This document shows, in pieces, positions 26,093-34,141 of a stretch of DNA of 64,000 nt. The position numbers and the translations under genes were made by a program. The stretch comes from Lentibacillus siamensis (lineage in GTDB: Bacteria > Bacillota > Bacilli > Bacillales > Amphibacillaceae), in NCBI RefSeq assembly GCF_039522605.1, contig NZ_BAAADS010000018.1, forward strand, positions 316,612-380,611, given 5' to 3'. Position 1 is the first letter of the stretch. The number at the start of each line of letters is the position of its first letter. The notes beneath the pieces are model-generated. The model had not been told where the DNA came from, did not search any database, and was given only the letters and a program-made list of their open reading frames with translations.

Positions 26093-26117
26093 TGTGTGGA
26101 ACATCAGCTATTATTTT
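26084..26117 (+). terminator. Terminator overlapping the yabG stop
   Basis: AATAGCTGATG and CATCAGCTATT form an 11-bp perfect stem that includes the yabG stop codon, followed by ATTTTC. Confidence 0.85.
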
Positions 26118-26179
26118 CCTGGGACATACATAATTTGTTAAGAATATGAAATAATAATGGAGAAATGTGATTTTTGTTG

Positions 26180-26209
26180 TTGACATTAAAAAAGCTATAC
26201 TGTTATAAT
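26180..26209 (+). promoter_or_regulatory. Sigma-A promoter of veg (first)
   Basis: TTGACA, 18 bases, TATAAT: consensus boxes in AT-rich context, as expected for the strong Pveg promoter. Confidence 0.8.
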
Positions 26210-26221
26210 ATAAAGTTTTAT

Positions 26222-26251
26222 TTGACTTTCTAAACAAGCTTATGGTATTAT
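26222..26251 (+). promoter_or_regulatory. Second possible veg promoter
   Basis: TTGACT, 18 bases, TATTAT lies 42 bases after the first promoter and 24 bases before the veg start. Confidence 0.45.
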
Positions 26252-26274
26252 TATAAATAGTGAGGTGGAGTATA

Positions 26275-26532
26275 GTGGCAAAAACATTAGTCGAAATTAA
26301 GCAAGGTCTTGAGTGTCAACTTGGCAAGCGTCTTAAGCTTAAAGCCAATGGCGGCAGAAGAAAAACAATTGAACGTTGCGGCATTTTAGCGGAAACATAT
26401 CCGTCTGTTTTTATTGTTGAATTGGATCAGGACGAGAATGCATTCGAACGTGTTTCATACAGCTATGCAGACGTCTTAACAGAGACAGTTCAAATCAGCT
26501 TTCAGGATGGAGCGCTAATGGTTGAGCAGTAA
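26275..26532 (+). CDS. veg: Veg protein
   Basis: An 85-residue protein almost superimposable on B. subtilis Veg: the central GGRRKTIERCGILAETYPSV and DQDENAFERVSYSYADVLTE are conserved. In B. subtilis Veg stimulates biofilm matrix genes by opposing SinR; the mechanism is incomplete. The start is GTG at 26275 with GAGGTGGAG upstream; the GTG at 26260 lies before that site. Confidence 0.95.
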   Translation: MAKTLVEIKQGLECQLGKRLKLKANGGRRKTIERCGILAETYPSVFIVELDQDENAFERVSYSYADVLTETVQISFQDGALMVEQ

Positions 26533-26658
26533 ACTAAAGTTTGCTGCTTTTATCTTTGACAAATAAATTCTCCCGTGTTAGTCAGTTTTTCTTTGATTTC
26601 GGAAAATATGTCCCCCGGCACTACATAAATAATTTCCTTTTTTGTATACATCTGACTG

Positions 26659-26687
26659 GTGTACGGTGTAATGATCTGCACATACTA
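26659..26687 (+). promoter_or_regulatory. Sigma-G promoter of sspF
   Basis: GTGTA, 17 bases, CATACTA. The -10 is a perfect sigma-G match and the -35 has one mismatch; sspF is forespore-specific. Confidence 0.75.
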
Positions 26688-26724
26688 TAAATGTCGTATT
26701 CTTAACAGAAGGGGGAGCTCTTTC

Positions 26725-26901
26725 ATGGGTAGACGTGGCGGAATAATGTCAGACCAAATGAAAGAAGAAATAGCCAAGGAGTTAGGTTTTTACGACACAG
26801 TGCAGGAAGAAGGCTGGGGCGGCATTAAAGCAAAAGATGCCGGTAACATGGTGAAACGGGCAATCGAAATAGCTGAACAAAACATGAACGGCAGACCCTA
26901 A
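26725..26901 (+). CDS. sspF: Small acid-soluble spore protein SspF (alpha/beta type)
   Basis: A 58-residue DNA-coating spore protein. MGRRGGIMSDQMKEEIAKEL and LGFYDTVQEEGWGGIKAKDA lead into GNMVKRAIEIAEQ, the second conserved SASP block. B. subtilis SspF is 61. It binds dsDNA in the forespore, giving an A-like form and UV resistance. GGGGGAG precedes the ATG at 26725; the frame is open upstream but passes through the sigma-G promoter. Confidence 0.95.
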   Translation: MGRRGGIMSDQMKEEIAKELGFYDTVQEEGWGGIKAKDAGNMVKRAIEIAEQNMNGRP

Positions 26902-26919
26902 TTGGGTTTGTCGTTTTTT
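26888..26919 (+). terminator. Terminator overlapping the sspF stop
   Basis: An 11-bp stem with G-T pairs (ACGGCAGACCC / GGGTTTGTCGT), a TAATT loop, then TTTTTC. Confidence 0.8.
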
Positions 26920-27039
26920 CGGAACGCCATGGAAGGTGCCATCATCATTCCGAGCACGCAGTACATTCGTCATTGGACAGTCGCCTTCTCATTTCTTATA
27001 TGGTACAATTTGTGTACATATTTAAAGTGGGTGACGGAG

Positions 27040-27897
27040 ATGATTGTATTTGAACGGGCGCCAGCTAAAATCAATTTGTCTTTGGATGTCCTCGGCAAGC
27101 GTGATGACGGGTTCCATGAAGTGGAAATGGTGATGACTTCCATTGATTTGGCCGATCGTATTGAACTGATGTCGTCAGATGATAATGTAATTCATGTTGC
27201 CGCGGACAATCAATATGTGCCCAATGATGAGCGTAATCTTGCGTATAAAGCTGCCCTCGCTTTCAAAAATAAATATCAAATCAATAAAGGTATCCGGATT
27301 AAAATAACGAAAAACATCCCTGTTTCTGCCGGTTTGGGTGGAGGGAGCAGCGACGCAGCAGCTGTCCTGCGCGGTCTTAATAAGCTTTGGTCAGTCGGGG
27401 CGGACAAGCGTGAACTGGCCCTGATTGGTTCCAGCATTGGTTCAGATGTGCCTTTTTGTGTTTATGGAACGACAGCAATCGGAACCGGTCACGGGGAAAA
27501 AATTCAGGAATTGCCGGCACCGCCACCATTTTTAGTGATTTTGGCCAAACCGAATATCGGCATCTCCACGAGAAATATATTTCCGAAAGTGATAATGGAG
27601 GAAATTACACATCCGGATATAAATGAGGTTATGACAGCACTTTGGGAGAAGGATTTTTCCAGATTGGCAGCTGCCGCCGGAAATGCCTTGGAAAGTGTTA
27701 CGTTTTCGTTATTTCCCAGTGTGGGGCTCATTAAGGAGAAGATGCTTAAGGCTGGAGCAGATGGGGTACTGATGAGCGGATCAGGACCAACCATGGTTGG
27801 GCTTGTTCAACATTACAGCAAGGCAAAGCGAATCTATAATGGGCTTAGGGGATTTTGTGACGAAGTTTTTGTTGTACAATTACTCGATCGCCGCTAG
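27040..27897 (+). CDS. ispE: 4-diphosphocytidyl-2-C-methyl-D-erythritol kinase
   Basis: GHMP kinase of the MEP isoprenoid pathway. The 285 residues have APAKINLSLDVLGKRDDGFH, the ATP loop PVSAGLGGGSSDAAAVL and the C-terminal MSGSGPTMVG. GGTGACGGAG precedes the ATG at 27040; upstream in-frame codons run into the sspF terminator. The purR repressor gene follows 65 bases later, as in B. subtilis. Confidence 0.95.
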   Translation: MIVFERAPAKINLSLDVLGKRDDGFHEVEMVMTSIDLADRIELMSSDDNVIHVAADNQYVPNDERNLAYKAALAFKNKYQINKGIRIKITKNIPVSAGLGGGSSDAAAVLRGLNKLWSVGADKRELALIGSSIGSDVPFCVYGTTAIGTGHGEKIQELPAPPPFLVILAKPNIGISTRNIFPKVIMEEITHPDINEVMTALWEKDFSRLAAAAGNALESVTFSLFPSVGLIKEKMLKAGADGVLMSGSGPTMVGLVQHYSKAKRIYNGLRGFCDEVFVVQLLDRR

Positions 27898-27962
27898 CAT
27901 TTGCTAAACACGTATAATGATGGTATATTTAAACTATATTATTCGGATTTAGAGGTGCAGAT

Positions 27963-28775
27963 ATGAAAAGAAGCGATCGTTTGGTTTCGTTGTCTCATTA
28001 TTTTTTAGAAAACCCAAAACAACATACGTCATTACCATTTTTTTCTGAAAGGTATCAGGCTGCAAAATCATCCATCAGTGAAGATTTGGTTATAGTGGAT
28101 CGTGTTTTAAGAGAGGAAGGTATCGGATATTTGCAGACATCTGCAGGTGCAGCTGGCGGCGTTAAGTATATTCCGTATCTTTCAGAAAAAAATAGTACAG
28201 CATTTATTCACGAGCTTTGTAAAACATTGGAAGATCCGGAGCGCATTCTTCCAGGGGGTTATTTATATATGAGTGACATACTAGGTAACCCGAAAATGGT
28301 GAAGCTGATTGGACGGGTACTCGCTTCGGCATTTTCCGATTTGGATATCGATGTGGTCGTTACCGTTGCAACAAAAGGCATTCCGCTTGCATATTCCGTT
28401 GCATCAGTTCTGAATGTGCCGGTTGTGATTGTACGCAGAGATCCAAAGGTGACAGAGGGATCGTCGGTGAGTATAAATTATGTTTCCGGTTCATCCCGAA
28501 AAATACAGACGATGGTGCTTCCGAAGCGCAGTTTACAGGAGAACGCCAATGTTTGCATCATTGATGATTTTATGAAAGCCGGCGGAACGATTAATGGCAT
28601 GACAAGTCTACTTAATGAATTTGATGCTAATGTCAAAGCCATCGGTGTTTTGGCGGAAGCGGATGATGAAGAAGATGAACGCGTTGTGGAAGAATATACG
28701 TCACTTGTAAAAATTACCAATGTGGATATAAAACGAAAAAATATCGAGGTTATTCCGGGCAAATTACACGGATAA
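27963..28775 (+). CDS. purR: Purine operon repressor PurR
   Basis: Represses purine synthesis and transport genes, released by PRPP. The 270 residues have an N-terminal winged helix (1-75) and a phosphoribosyltransferase-like domain with the PRPP loop VCIIDDFMKAGGT. FFSERYQAAKSSISEDL and AAGGVKYIP closely match B. subtilis PurR (285). TAGAGGTG precedes the ATG. In B. subtilis yabJ (ridA) follows; here a terminator and then spoVG follow directly. Confidence 0.95.
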   Translation: MKRSDRLVSLSHYFLENPKQHTSLPFFSERYQAAKSSISEDLVIVDRVLREEGIGYLQTSAGAAGGVKYIPYLSEKNSTAFIHELCKTLEDPERILPGGYLYMSDILGNPKMVKLIGRVLASAFSDLDIDVVVTVATKGIPLAYSVASVLNVPVVIVRRDPKVTEGSSVSINYVSGSSRKIQTMVLPKRSLQENANVCIIDDFMKAGGTINGMTSLLNEFDANVKAIGVLAEADDEEDERVVEEYTSLVKITNVDIKRKNIEVIPGKLHG

Positions 28776-28782
28776 CAGCATT

Positions 28783-28812
28783 AAAAATCTTTCTGATAGA
28801 TGAAAGATTTTT
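28783..28812 (+). terminator. Terminator after purR
   Basis: AAAAATCTTTC and GAAAGATTTTT pair across eight bases; the T run continues into the AT-rich region before spoVG. Confidence 0.8.
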
Positions 28813-28840
28813 TATTTTTTTATATTTTTTTAAAAAATTA

Positions 28841-28867
28841 GCAGGAATTCTCATAGTTTTGTTGAAT
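28841..28867 (+). promoter_or_regulatory. Sigma-H promoter of spoVG with upstream AT-rich region
   Basis: GCAGGAATT, 11 bases, GTTGAAT matches the sigma-H consensus RNAGGAWWW-N11-12-RNNGAAT at all positions. The preceding 30 bases are almost pure A/T, like the upstream AT box of B. subtilis spoVG, which boosts transcription and binds AbrB. Confidence 0.9.
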
Positions 28868-28907
28868 ATTGGTAATAAGTTCAAAAGGGAAAAGGTGGTG
28901 AATCATC

Positions 28908-29198
28908 ATGGAAGTGACTGACGTAAGATTACGCCGCGTAAACACAGAAGGAAGAATGCGTGCTATCGCATCGATTACTCTCGATCAGGAGTTTGTTGTC
29001 CATGATATCCGCGTTATCGATGGGAATAATGGACTGTTTGTGGCTATGCCGTCCAAACGCACTCCGGACGGTGAATTCCGGGATATTGCACATCCGATAA
29101 ATTCGAACACCCGTGCAAAAATCCAGGATGCTGTCTTAGAAGAATATCACCGTGCTGGCGAAACAGAAGTACAATATGAAGAAGCAGGTGCTTCCTGA
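28908..29198 (+). CDS. spoVG: Septation/regulatory protein SpoVG
   Basis: A 96-residue site-specific nucleic-acid-binding protein (B. subtilis 97). The conserved core MEVTDVRLRRVNTEGRMRAI, VVHDIRVIDGNNGLFVAMPS and KRTPDGEFRDIAHPI is intact. It affects asymmetric septation, spore cortex and, in other Firmicutes, virulence genes. AAAAGGTGG precedes the ATG. Its sigma-H promoter is at 28841-28867. Confidence 0.96.
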   Translation: MEVTDVRLRRVNTEGRMRAIASITLDQEFVVHDIRVIDGNNGLFVAMPSKRTPDGEFRDIAHPINSNTRAKIQDAVLEEYHRAGETEVQYEEAGAS

Positions 29199-29297
29199 AC
29201 CACACGAGTACAAGAGGTCTAATCTGTAATGGATTAGCCTTCTTTTTTTATTCTGGACGAAATGTGTTGATTCTGTGGATTAACTGTACGGAGCGAA
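29199..29297. other. spoVG 3' flank leading into tandem array
   Basis: CAAGAGGTCTAATC ... GATTAGCCTTCTTTTTTTATT (about 29209-29250) is a probable spoVG terminator with a GGTCTAATC / GATTAGCC stem. Nothing else is visible before the array. Confidence 0.5.
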
Positions 29298-29575
29298 ACA
29301 TCGACTTCCCGGGGCGGAACATCAACCGCTCAGGGCAAAACATCAACCGCAAAAGTGGAACATCAACCGCCCAGGGCAAAACATCGACCGCAAAAGCGGA
29401 ACATCAACCGCCCAGGGCAAAACATCAACCGCCCAGGGCAAAACATCAACCGCAAAAGCGGAACATCAACCGCCCAGGGCAAAACATCGACCGCAAAAGT
29501 GGAACATCAACCGCCCAGGGCAAAACATCGACCGCAAAAGTGGAACATCAACCGCCCAGGGCAAAACATCAACCC
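29298..29575. repeat. Tandem array of 20/21-bp modules (array 1)
   Basis: Thirteen full modules plus a partial one, each starting ACATCRAC. Two kinds alternate irregularly: a 21-bp type with GCCCAGGGC and a 20-bp type with CCGCAAAAGYGG. Each module is thus a constant octamer followed by a small palindrome. Because 20-bp modules break the frame and no ribosome binding site is present, I read it as non-coding although frames stay open through it. It lies between spoVG and glmU. Confidence 0.85.
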
Positions 29576-29712
29576 GTGATTCTATTCACGTACTATACAC
29601 TATCAAAACAGATTGCATAACCCGTAACTCTCGCCTTCGCTATTGTTTCCTATTGAAATCATTGGCCATTTGAGATATATTCATATTGGATAAAAGAATG
29701 GAGGATTATTTC

Positions 29713-31086
29713 ATGGCAAATCGATATGCTATCATCCTTGCAGCCGGACAAGGGACCCGAATGAAGTCAAATTTATATAAAGTACTTCATCCAGTTATGG
29801 GCCGTCCGATGGTACAGCATGTGATCGATCAGCTGGAACAGGCACAACTCGATGAGATGGTTACAATTGTGGGTCATGGTGCTGAGAAAGTGGCTGAGCA
29901 TATTGGTGATCAGAGCAGGCTTGTTATTCAGGATGAACAGCTTGGAACGGGTCATGCCGCAATGCAGGCGGAAGATGTGCTGGGGAATCAAGACGGCACA
30001 ACGATCGTCGTATGCGGAGATACACCATTAATTACGAGTGAAACATATCAGGCGCTTTTTGATCATCATGAACAGGAAAATGCAAAAGCAACAATTTTAA
30101 CTGCAAAAGCTCCCACCCCCGCTGGATACGGCAGGGTTATTCGTAATGAAAAAAATGAAGTGGAGCGGATTGTGGAGCATAAAGATGCAAGTGAACAGGA
30201 ACGTCAGATTGATGAAATAAATACGGGTACATATTGTTTTGATAATAAGACGTTATTCCAGGTATTAAAACAAGTTTCAAATGACAATGCACAGGGCGAA
30301 TACTACTTGCCGGATGTTATTGAAATTGCCAAAAAAGCAAATCAAAAAGTCAGTGCGTTTATGACGGCAGATTTTGAGGAGACACTTGGAATCAATGATC
30401 GCGTCGCATTGGCACAAGCCGAAAAATCAATGAAAAAACGGATTAATGAAAACCATATGCGGAATGGTGTGACAATAATTGATCCGGACCATACTTACAT
30501 TGATCCTGATGTAAAAATTGAACAGGATGTAATCATCCATCCCGGCTCCATTATAGGAGGCAAATCAGTTATCAAATCGGAGGCTGAAATTGGTCCGCAC
30601 AGTGAAATCCGTAACTGTTCTATCGGGGAAAATTCAGTAGTCAAACAAAGTGTTGCAACTGACAGTACAATTGGCAAGCGGGTAAAAATCGGTCCATATG
30701 CACATATTCGTCCGGAAGCTGCCATTGGTAATGAAGCAAAGGTCGGCAACTTTGTTGAAGTGAAAAAAGCAGACATTGGAGATGGAAGCAAAGTTTCCCA
30801 TTTAAGTTATATCGGTGACGCAGATGTAGGAAATAATGTTAATATTGGTTGTGGGACAATTACCGTCAATTACGATGGTAAAAATAAATCTTTAACGACA
30901 ATTGAAGATGATGCATTTATTGGGTGTAATTCCAATTTAATAGCTCCAGTAACGGTAGGAAAAGGCTCGTACGTTGCTGCCGGTTCCACCATTACAAAGC
31001 ATGTACCTGACGATTCGTTATCAGTAGCACGTGCCAGACAGACGAATAAAGAAGGATACGCTTCAAAGATCAAAAACAGAAAATAA
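29713..31086 (+). CDS. glmU: Bifunctional UDP-GlcNAc pyrophosphorylase / glucosamine-1-P N-acetyltransferase
   Basis: Makes UDP-GlcNAc for peptidoglycan and teichoic acids. The N-terminal uridyltransferase domain has LAAGQGTRMKS (8-18) and QLGTGHA. From about residue 250 the left-handed beta-helix shows hexapeptide repeats, followed by the acetyltransferase YDGKNKS loop. The 457 residues match B. subtilis GlmU (456). GGAGG precedes the ATG at 29713; a start at 29686 would lie before it. prs follows 19 bases later. Confidence 0.96.
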   Translation: MANRYAIILAAGQGTRMKSNLYKVLHPVMGRPMVQHVIDQLEQAQLDEMVTIVGHGAEKVAEHIGDQSRLVIQDEQLGTGHAAMQAEDVLGNQDGTTIVVCGDTPLITSETYQALFDHHEQENAKATILTAKAPTPAGYGRVIRNEKNEVERIVEHKDASEQERQIDEINTGTYCFDNKTLFQVLKQVSNDNAQGEYYLPDVIEIAKKANQKVSAFMTADFEETLGINDRVALAQAEKSMKKRINENHMRNGVTIIDPDHTYIDPDVKIEQDVIIHPGSIIGGKSVIKSEAEIGPHSEIRNCSIGENSVVKQSVATDSTIGKRVKIGPYAHIRPEAAIGNEAKVGNFVEVKKADIGDGSKVSHLSYIGDADVGNNVNIGCGTITVNYDGKNKSLTTIEDDAFIGCNSNLIAPVTVGKGSYVAAGSTITKHVPDDSLSVARARQTNKEGYASKIKNRK

Positions 31087-31105
31087 TTAAACGGAGGGTT
31101 ATGTC

Positions 31106-32059
31106 ATGGTGTCTGGATACAAAGATCCATATTTGAAAGTGTTGTCATTAAATTCGAACCGAAAATTGGCAGAAGATATTGCAAATCATATTGGAACAAC
31201 ATTGGGCGAATGCACCGTTTCAGCGTTCAGTGATGGTGAAATACAGATCAATATTGAAGAAAGTGTTCGTGGCTGTGATGTGTATGTTGTACAGTCAACA
31301 TGCTCACCGGTGAATACCCACATCATGGAACTGCTGATTATGATCGATGCGTTGAAGCGTGCATCAGCAAGATCCATCAATATTGTTATGCCATATTATG
31401 GTTATGCGCGGCAAGATCGAAAAGCACGTTCAAGAGAGCCGATTACTTCCAAACTGATGGCTGATTTGCTGGAAACTGCCGGTGCTAACCGTGTGATTAC
31501 ACTTGATCTTCATGCTCCACAAATTCAGGGATTCTTTGATGTTCCGATTGATCATTTGCAAGGTGTGCCGATTTTATCGGATTACTTTGAAGCGAAAAAC
31601 TTTGAGGATGTAGTGGTTGTTTCCCCTGATCATGGCGGTGTAACACGGGCGCGTAAAATGGCGGATCGTTTGAAGGCGCCGATTGGAATCATTGATAAAC
31701 GCCGCCCGCGTCCAAATGTCGCGGAAGTAATGAATATTGTTGGTAATATTGAGGGTAAAACAGCAATACTGATTGATGACATCATTGATACTGCAGGTAC
31801 AATTACCCTGGCCGCAAATGCACTCGTTGAAAATGGCGCCAAGGAAGTTTACGCTTGCTGTACACATCCTGTATTGTCCGGACCGGCCATTGACCGTATA
31901 AATGATTCGAAAATAAAGGAACTGATTATTACGAATTCCATTCCGCTCCCAGAAGAAAAGCAGAGTGATAAGATTAAAACCTTGTCTGTGGCACCATTAA
32001 TCGGCGAGGCAATTACGCGTGTGCATGAATTGAAGTCAGTAAGCATTTTGTTTGACTAA
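31106..32059 (+). CDS. prs: Ribose-phosphate pyrophosphokinase
   Basis: Makes PRPP from ribose-5-P and ATP for nucleotide, His and Trp synthesis. The 317 residues equal B. subtilis Prs and contain FSDGEIQINIEES, the flexible loop YARQDRKARSREPI, and the PRPP site IDDIIDTAGTI. The ATG at 31106 follows GGAGGG. It is probably co-transcribed with glmU. Confidence 0.97.
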   Translation: MVSGYKDPYLKVLSLNSNRKLAEDIANHIGTTLGECTVSAFSDGEIQINIEESVRGCDVYVVQSTCSPVNTHIMELLIMIDALKRASARSINIVMPYYGYARQDRKARSREPITSKLMADLLETAGANRVITLDLHAPQIQGFFDVPIDHLQGVPILSDYFEAKNFEDVVVVSPDHGGVTRARKMADRLKAPIGIIDKRRPRPNVAEVMNIVGNIEGKTAILIDDIIDTAGTITLAANALVENGAKEVYACCTHPVLSGPAIDRINDSKIKELIITNSIPLPEEKQSDKIKTLSVAPLIGEAITRVHELKSVSILFD

Positions 32060-32248
32060 GGATACTTTTTTTAAGGCATGCTGATGATAAACATATAAAC
32101 TGTTAAATAAACTCATCTATTGAGTGTCTCTGAACACGGAACTGACATATACTCGCTTTCACTTATGCTGGAAGTGAAAGCGAAGTGTATTTCCGGAGCT
32201 GTAGCACATCATCAAATTCCATCGCAGTTTATTTCAACTAAAGGCTAT
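32060..32248. other. prs-ctc intergenic region, 5' part
   Basis: Contains no gene. The only notable content is the family P fragment at 32146-32199; no clear terminator for prs is visible. Confidence 0.5.
32146..32199 (+). repeat. Family P element, 3'-end fragment
   Basis: CGCTTTCACTT / GAAGTGAAAGCG form a hairpin around ATGCTG, followed by AAGTGTATTTCCGGAGC, the right end of family P (GTGTATTTCC variant). Confidence 0.75.
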
Positions 32249-32274
32249 GTTTACATCCACTAAAATGCGGGTAA
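32249..32274 (+). promoter_or_regulatory. Sigma-B promoter of ctc
   Basis: GTTTAC, 14 bases, GGGTAA fits the sigma-B consensus GTTTWW-N12-15-GGGWAW except for the C in the -35. ctc is the classic sigma-B gene of B. subtilis. Confidence 0.85.
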
Positions 32275-32390
32275 AAGATAGTGATATTTTATAAAAAGCA
32301 ATTTTTATGTTTTAATAGTAAAAGACAGTAAAGAAATTGCCATGTAAACTTGGGTTTAACCGGGTTTTTGAATAATGGAGGGTGATAACG

Positions 32391-33026
32391 ATGGCAGCAA
32401 AATTGAAAGCAGCACTTCGGGAAGATCATACGAAGTCTGCCACAAAAGAAATTAGAGAAAGTGGACATGTTCCATCTGTAGTATATGGAAAGGAAAAAGA
32501 ATCAAAATCCATTTCAGTTAACAGCATAGAATTGGTGAAAACAGTTCGCGATGAAGGTCGAAATGCAATTATTTCACTTGATGTCGAGAATGATAAACCA
32601 GTTGATGTTATGCTGCATGATTATCAGATGGATCCATTGAAAGATGAGTTAATTCATGCCGACTTTTACATTGTTGACATGTCCGAGGAAATGGATGTTG
32701 AAGTGCCGCTTAATCTGACAGGTGATGCACCGGGTGCAAAAGAAGGCGGCGTATTGCAGCAACCGATGTATGAATTGCAGGTACGTGCTAAACCGGCAGA
32801 TATTCCGGAAGAAATTACCGTAGATGTATCAGAACTTCAGATTGGTGATACCATTTCGGTTTCAGATTTACCAAAAGCCAGCAGCTACGAATTCCTTGAG
32901 GATGCCGATACGACAATAGCAACAGTTGTTCCACCGGATACGCTAGATGCTGAAGAGGAAGATACAGACGAGAACGCTGAACCGGAACTGGTAGATGCGG
33001 AAGACAATTCAGACGAGGAAAAATAA
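32391..33026 (+). CDS. ctc: 50S ribosomal protein L25 / general stress protein Ctc
   Basis: Binds 5S rRNA in ribosomes under stress. The 211 residues (B. subtilis 204) comprise the L25 domain (LKAALREDHTKSATKEIRES, VPSVVYGKE) and the TL5-type C-terminal beta domain, then an acidic tail (EEEDTDENAEPELVDAEDNSDEEK split by short breaks). The ATG at 32391 follows GGAGGGTGAT. The acidic tail is somewhat long, in keeping with a salt-tolerant host (inference). Confidence 0.94.
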   Translation: MAAKLKAALREDHTKSATKEIRESGHVPSVVYGKEKESKSISVNSIELVKTVRDEGRNAIISLDVENDKPVDVMLHDYQMDPLKDELIHADFYIVDMSEEMDVEVPLNLTGDAPGAKEGGVLQQPMYELQVRAKPADIPEEITVDVSELQIGDTISVSDLPKASSYEFLEDADTTIATVVPPDTLDAEEEDTDENAEPELVDAEDNSDEEK

Positions 33027-33034
33027 TAAGTTTG

Positions 33035-33070
33035 TAATGACCCTCCTGCTAATAGGGGGGTATTACTTTA
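33035..33070 (+). terminator. Terminator after ctc
   Basis: GTAATGACCCTCC pairs imperfectly with GGGGGGTATTAC, followed by TTTA. Confidence 0.65.
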
Positions 33071-33154
33071 TGTATAATAAGAATACTTTCAATCATTGCT
33101 ATAGATTGAAGCAGACGTAATGATTAAAAAAGAATCGAAAAAGGAAGTAACCGA

Positions 33155-33718
33155 ATGAAATGTATCGTTGGTTTGGGAAACCCTGGACGCAAGTTTAAGA
33201 AAACGCGTCATAATATTGGCTTTATGGTTATTGATGAGCTTGTGGAGCGCCATGACTGGAAATTGAAAACGGATAAGTTCCATGGAAAATCAGTTGTCGA
33301 ACATATTCACGGTGACAAGGTTGTATTGCTGAAACCCCAGACATATATGAATTTATCCGGACAGTCAATCAGACCATTAATGGATTTTTATCAAATAGAC
33401 CCAACGGATATTCTCGTTATTTATGATGATATGGATCTGCCGACAGGGAAAATAAGGCTGCGTCAAAAAGGCGGTCACGGAGGGCACAATGGGGTGCGCT
33501 CCACTATTGAACATGTTGGTTCGAAGGAATTTAAGCGGTTGCGAATTGGTATTGGGCGCCCTGATACACGAATGCCTGTTATTGACTATGTAATCGGTAC
33601 CTTTTCTAAAGAACAGCAGCGGGATGCAACAGGCAGTATTCAAACTGCAGCCGATGCATGCGAAGCCTGGCTGGAAAAGCCGTTTGATCAGGTAATGAAC
33701 GAATTTAATACACAGTAA
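33155..33718 (+). CDS. pth: Peptidyl-tRNA hydrolase (SpoVC)
   Basis: Recycles tRNA from peptidyl-tRNA. The 187 residues show GLGNPGRKFKKTRHNIGF (with the catalytic-region His), PQTYMNLSG, YDDMDLPTGKIRLR and GGHGGHNGVRS. AAAGGAAGT precedes the ATG. It heads the pth-fin-mfd group as in B. subtilis. Confidence 0.96.
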   Translation: MKCIVGLGNPGRKFKKTRHNIGFMVIDELVERHDWKLKTDKFHGKSVVEHIHGDKVVLLKPQTYMNLSGQSIRPLMDFYQIDPTDILVIYDDMDLPTGKIRLRQKGGHGGHNGVRSTIEHVGSKEFKRLRIGIGRPDTRMPVIDYVIGTFSKEQQRDATGSIQTAADACEAWLEKPFDQVMNEFNTQ

Positions 33719-33727
33719 TGACATACA

Positions 33728-33756
33728 GTATAAAAAGCTTCTTTTCGGATAAACTT
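33728..33756 (+). promoter_or_regulatory. Sigma-F promoter of fin
   Basis: GTATA, 14 bases, GGATAAACTT approximates the sigma-F consensus (one mismatch in the -10, spacer one short). It lies 39 bases before fin, which is a sigma-F gene in B. subtilis. Confidence 0.6.
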
Positions 33757-33794
33757 TATGAAGAGACCCCGTGTTTATTCGAGGAGGTTTACGT

Positions 33795-34025
33795 ATGGCT
33801 ATTGTGTATACATGCAAACACTGCGGGAATACGATTGGAAGATTGGATCAGCGGACAGTTGATTCGACGATGCTTGGATTGGATCAGCTATCCAGCGAGG
33901 ATAAACAGGAAATGGTCCATTATCAGCGCAATGGCGACATTCATATACAGGCAATCTGTGAAAACTGTGAAGACTCGCTTGACAGTAACCCGCAATATCA
34001 TGAGCTTGATTTTTTTATACAATAA
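33795..34025 (+). CDS. fin: Anti-sigma-F factor Fin (YabK)
   Basis: Promotes the switch from sigma-F to sigma-G in the forespore by antagonising sigma-F. The 76 residues match B. subtilis Fin exactly in length. They carry paired zinc-type cysteines CKHCG near the N-terminus and ICENCEDSL, plus the conserved SEDKQEMVHYQRNGDIH and NPQYHELDFFIQ tail. GAGGAGG precedes the ATG at 33795. It lies between pth and mfd as expected. Confidence 0.94.
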   Translation: MAIVYTCKHCGNTIGRLDQRTVDSTMLGLDQLSSEDKQEMVHYQRNGDIHIQAICENCEDSLDSNPQYHELDFFIQ

Positions 34026-34141
34026 AATAGGCAAAGAAGCTTTGGTTAATCAGAATCATAACGTTAGAACCTGGAAATGCTTACGGGTGTTTATGCTGAT
34101 CAATTGGCCAAGGCATTTTTGCACGTAAGCAGGTGGGGGAA

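Noticed and set aside
29298..29575. CRISPR array
   Set aside because: Modules are only 20-21 bp and the parts between constant octamers are two recurring palindromes, not unique spacers; no cas genes are present.
29264..29620. Protein-coding gene of about 118 residues in array 1
   Set aside because: The 20-bp modules shift the frame repeatedly, the product is low-complexity NINRPGQ-type sequence, and there is no ribosome binding site.
33718..34128. 136-codon frame overlapping pth end and fin
   Set aside because: It overlaps fin in another frame; fin has a GAGGAGG site, zinc cysteines and a family match, while this frame has none.
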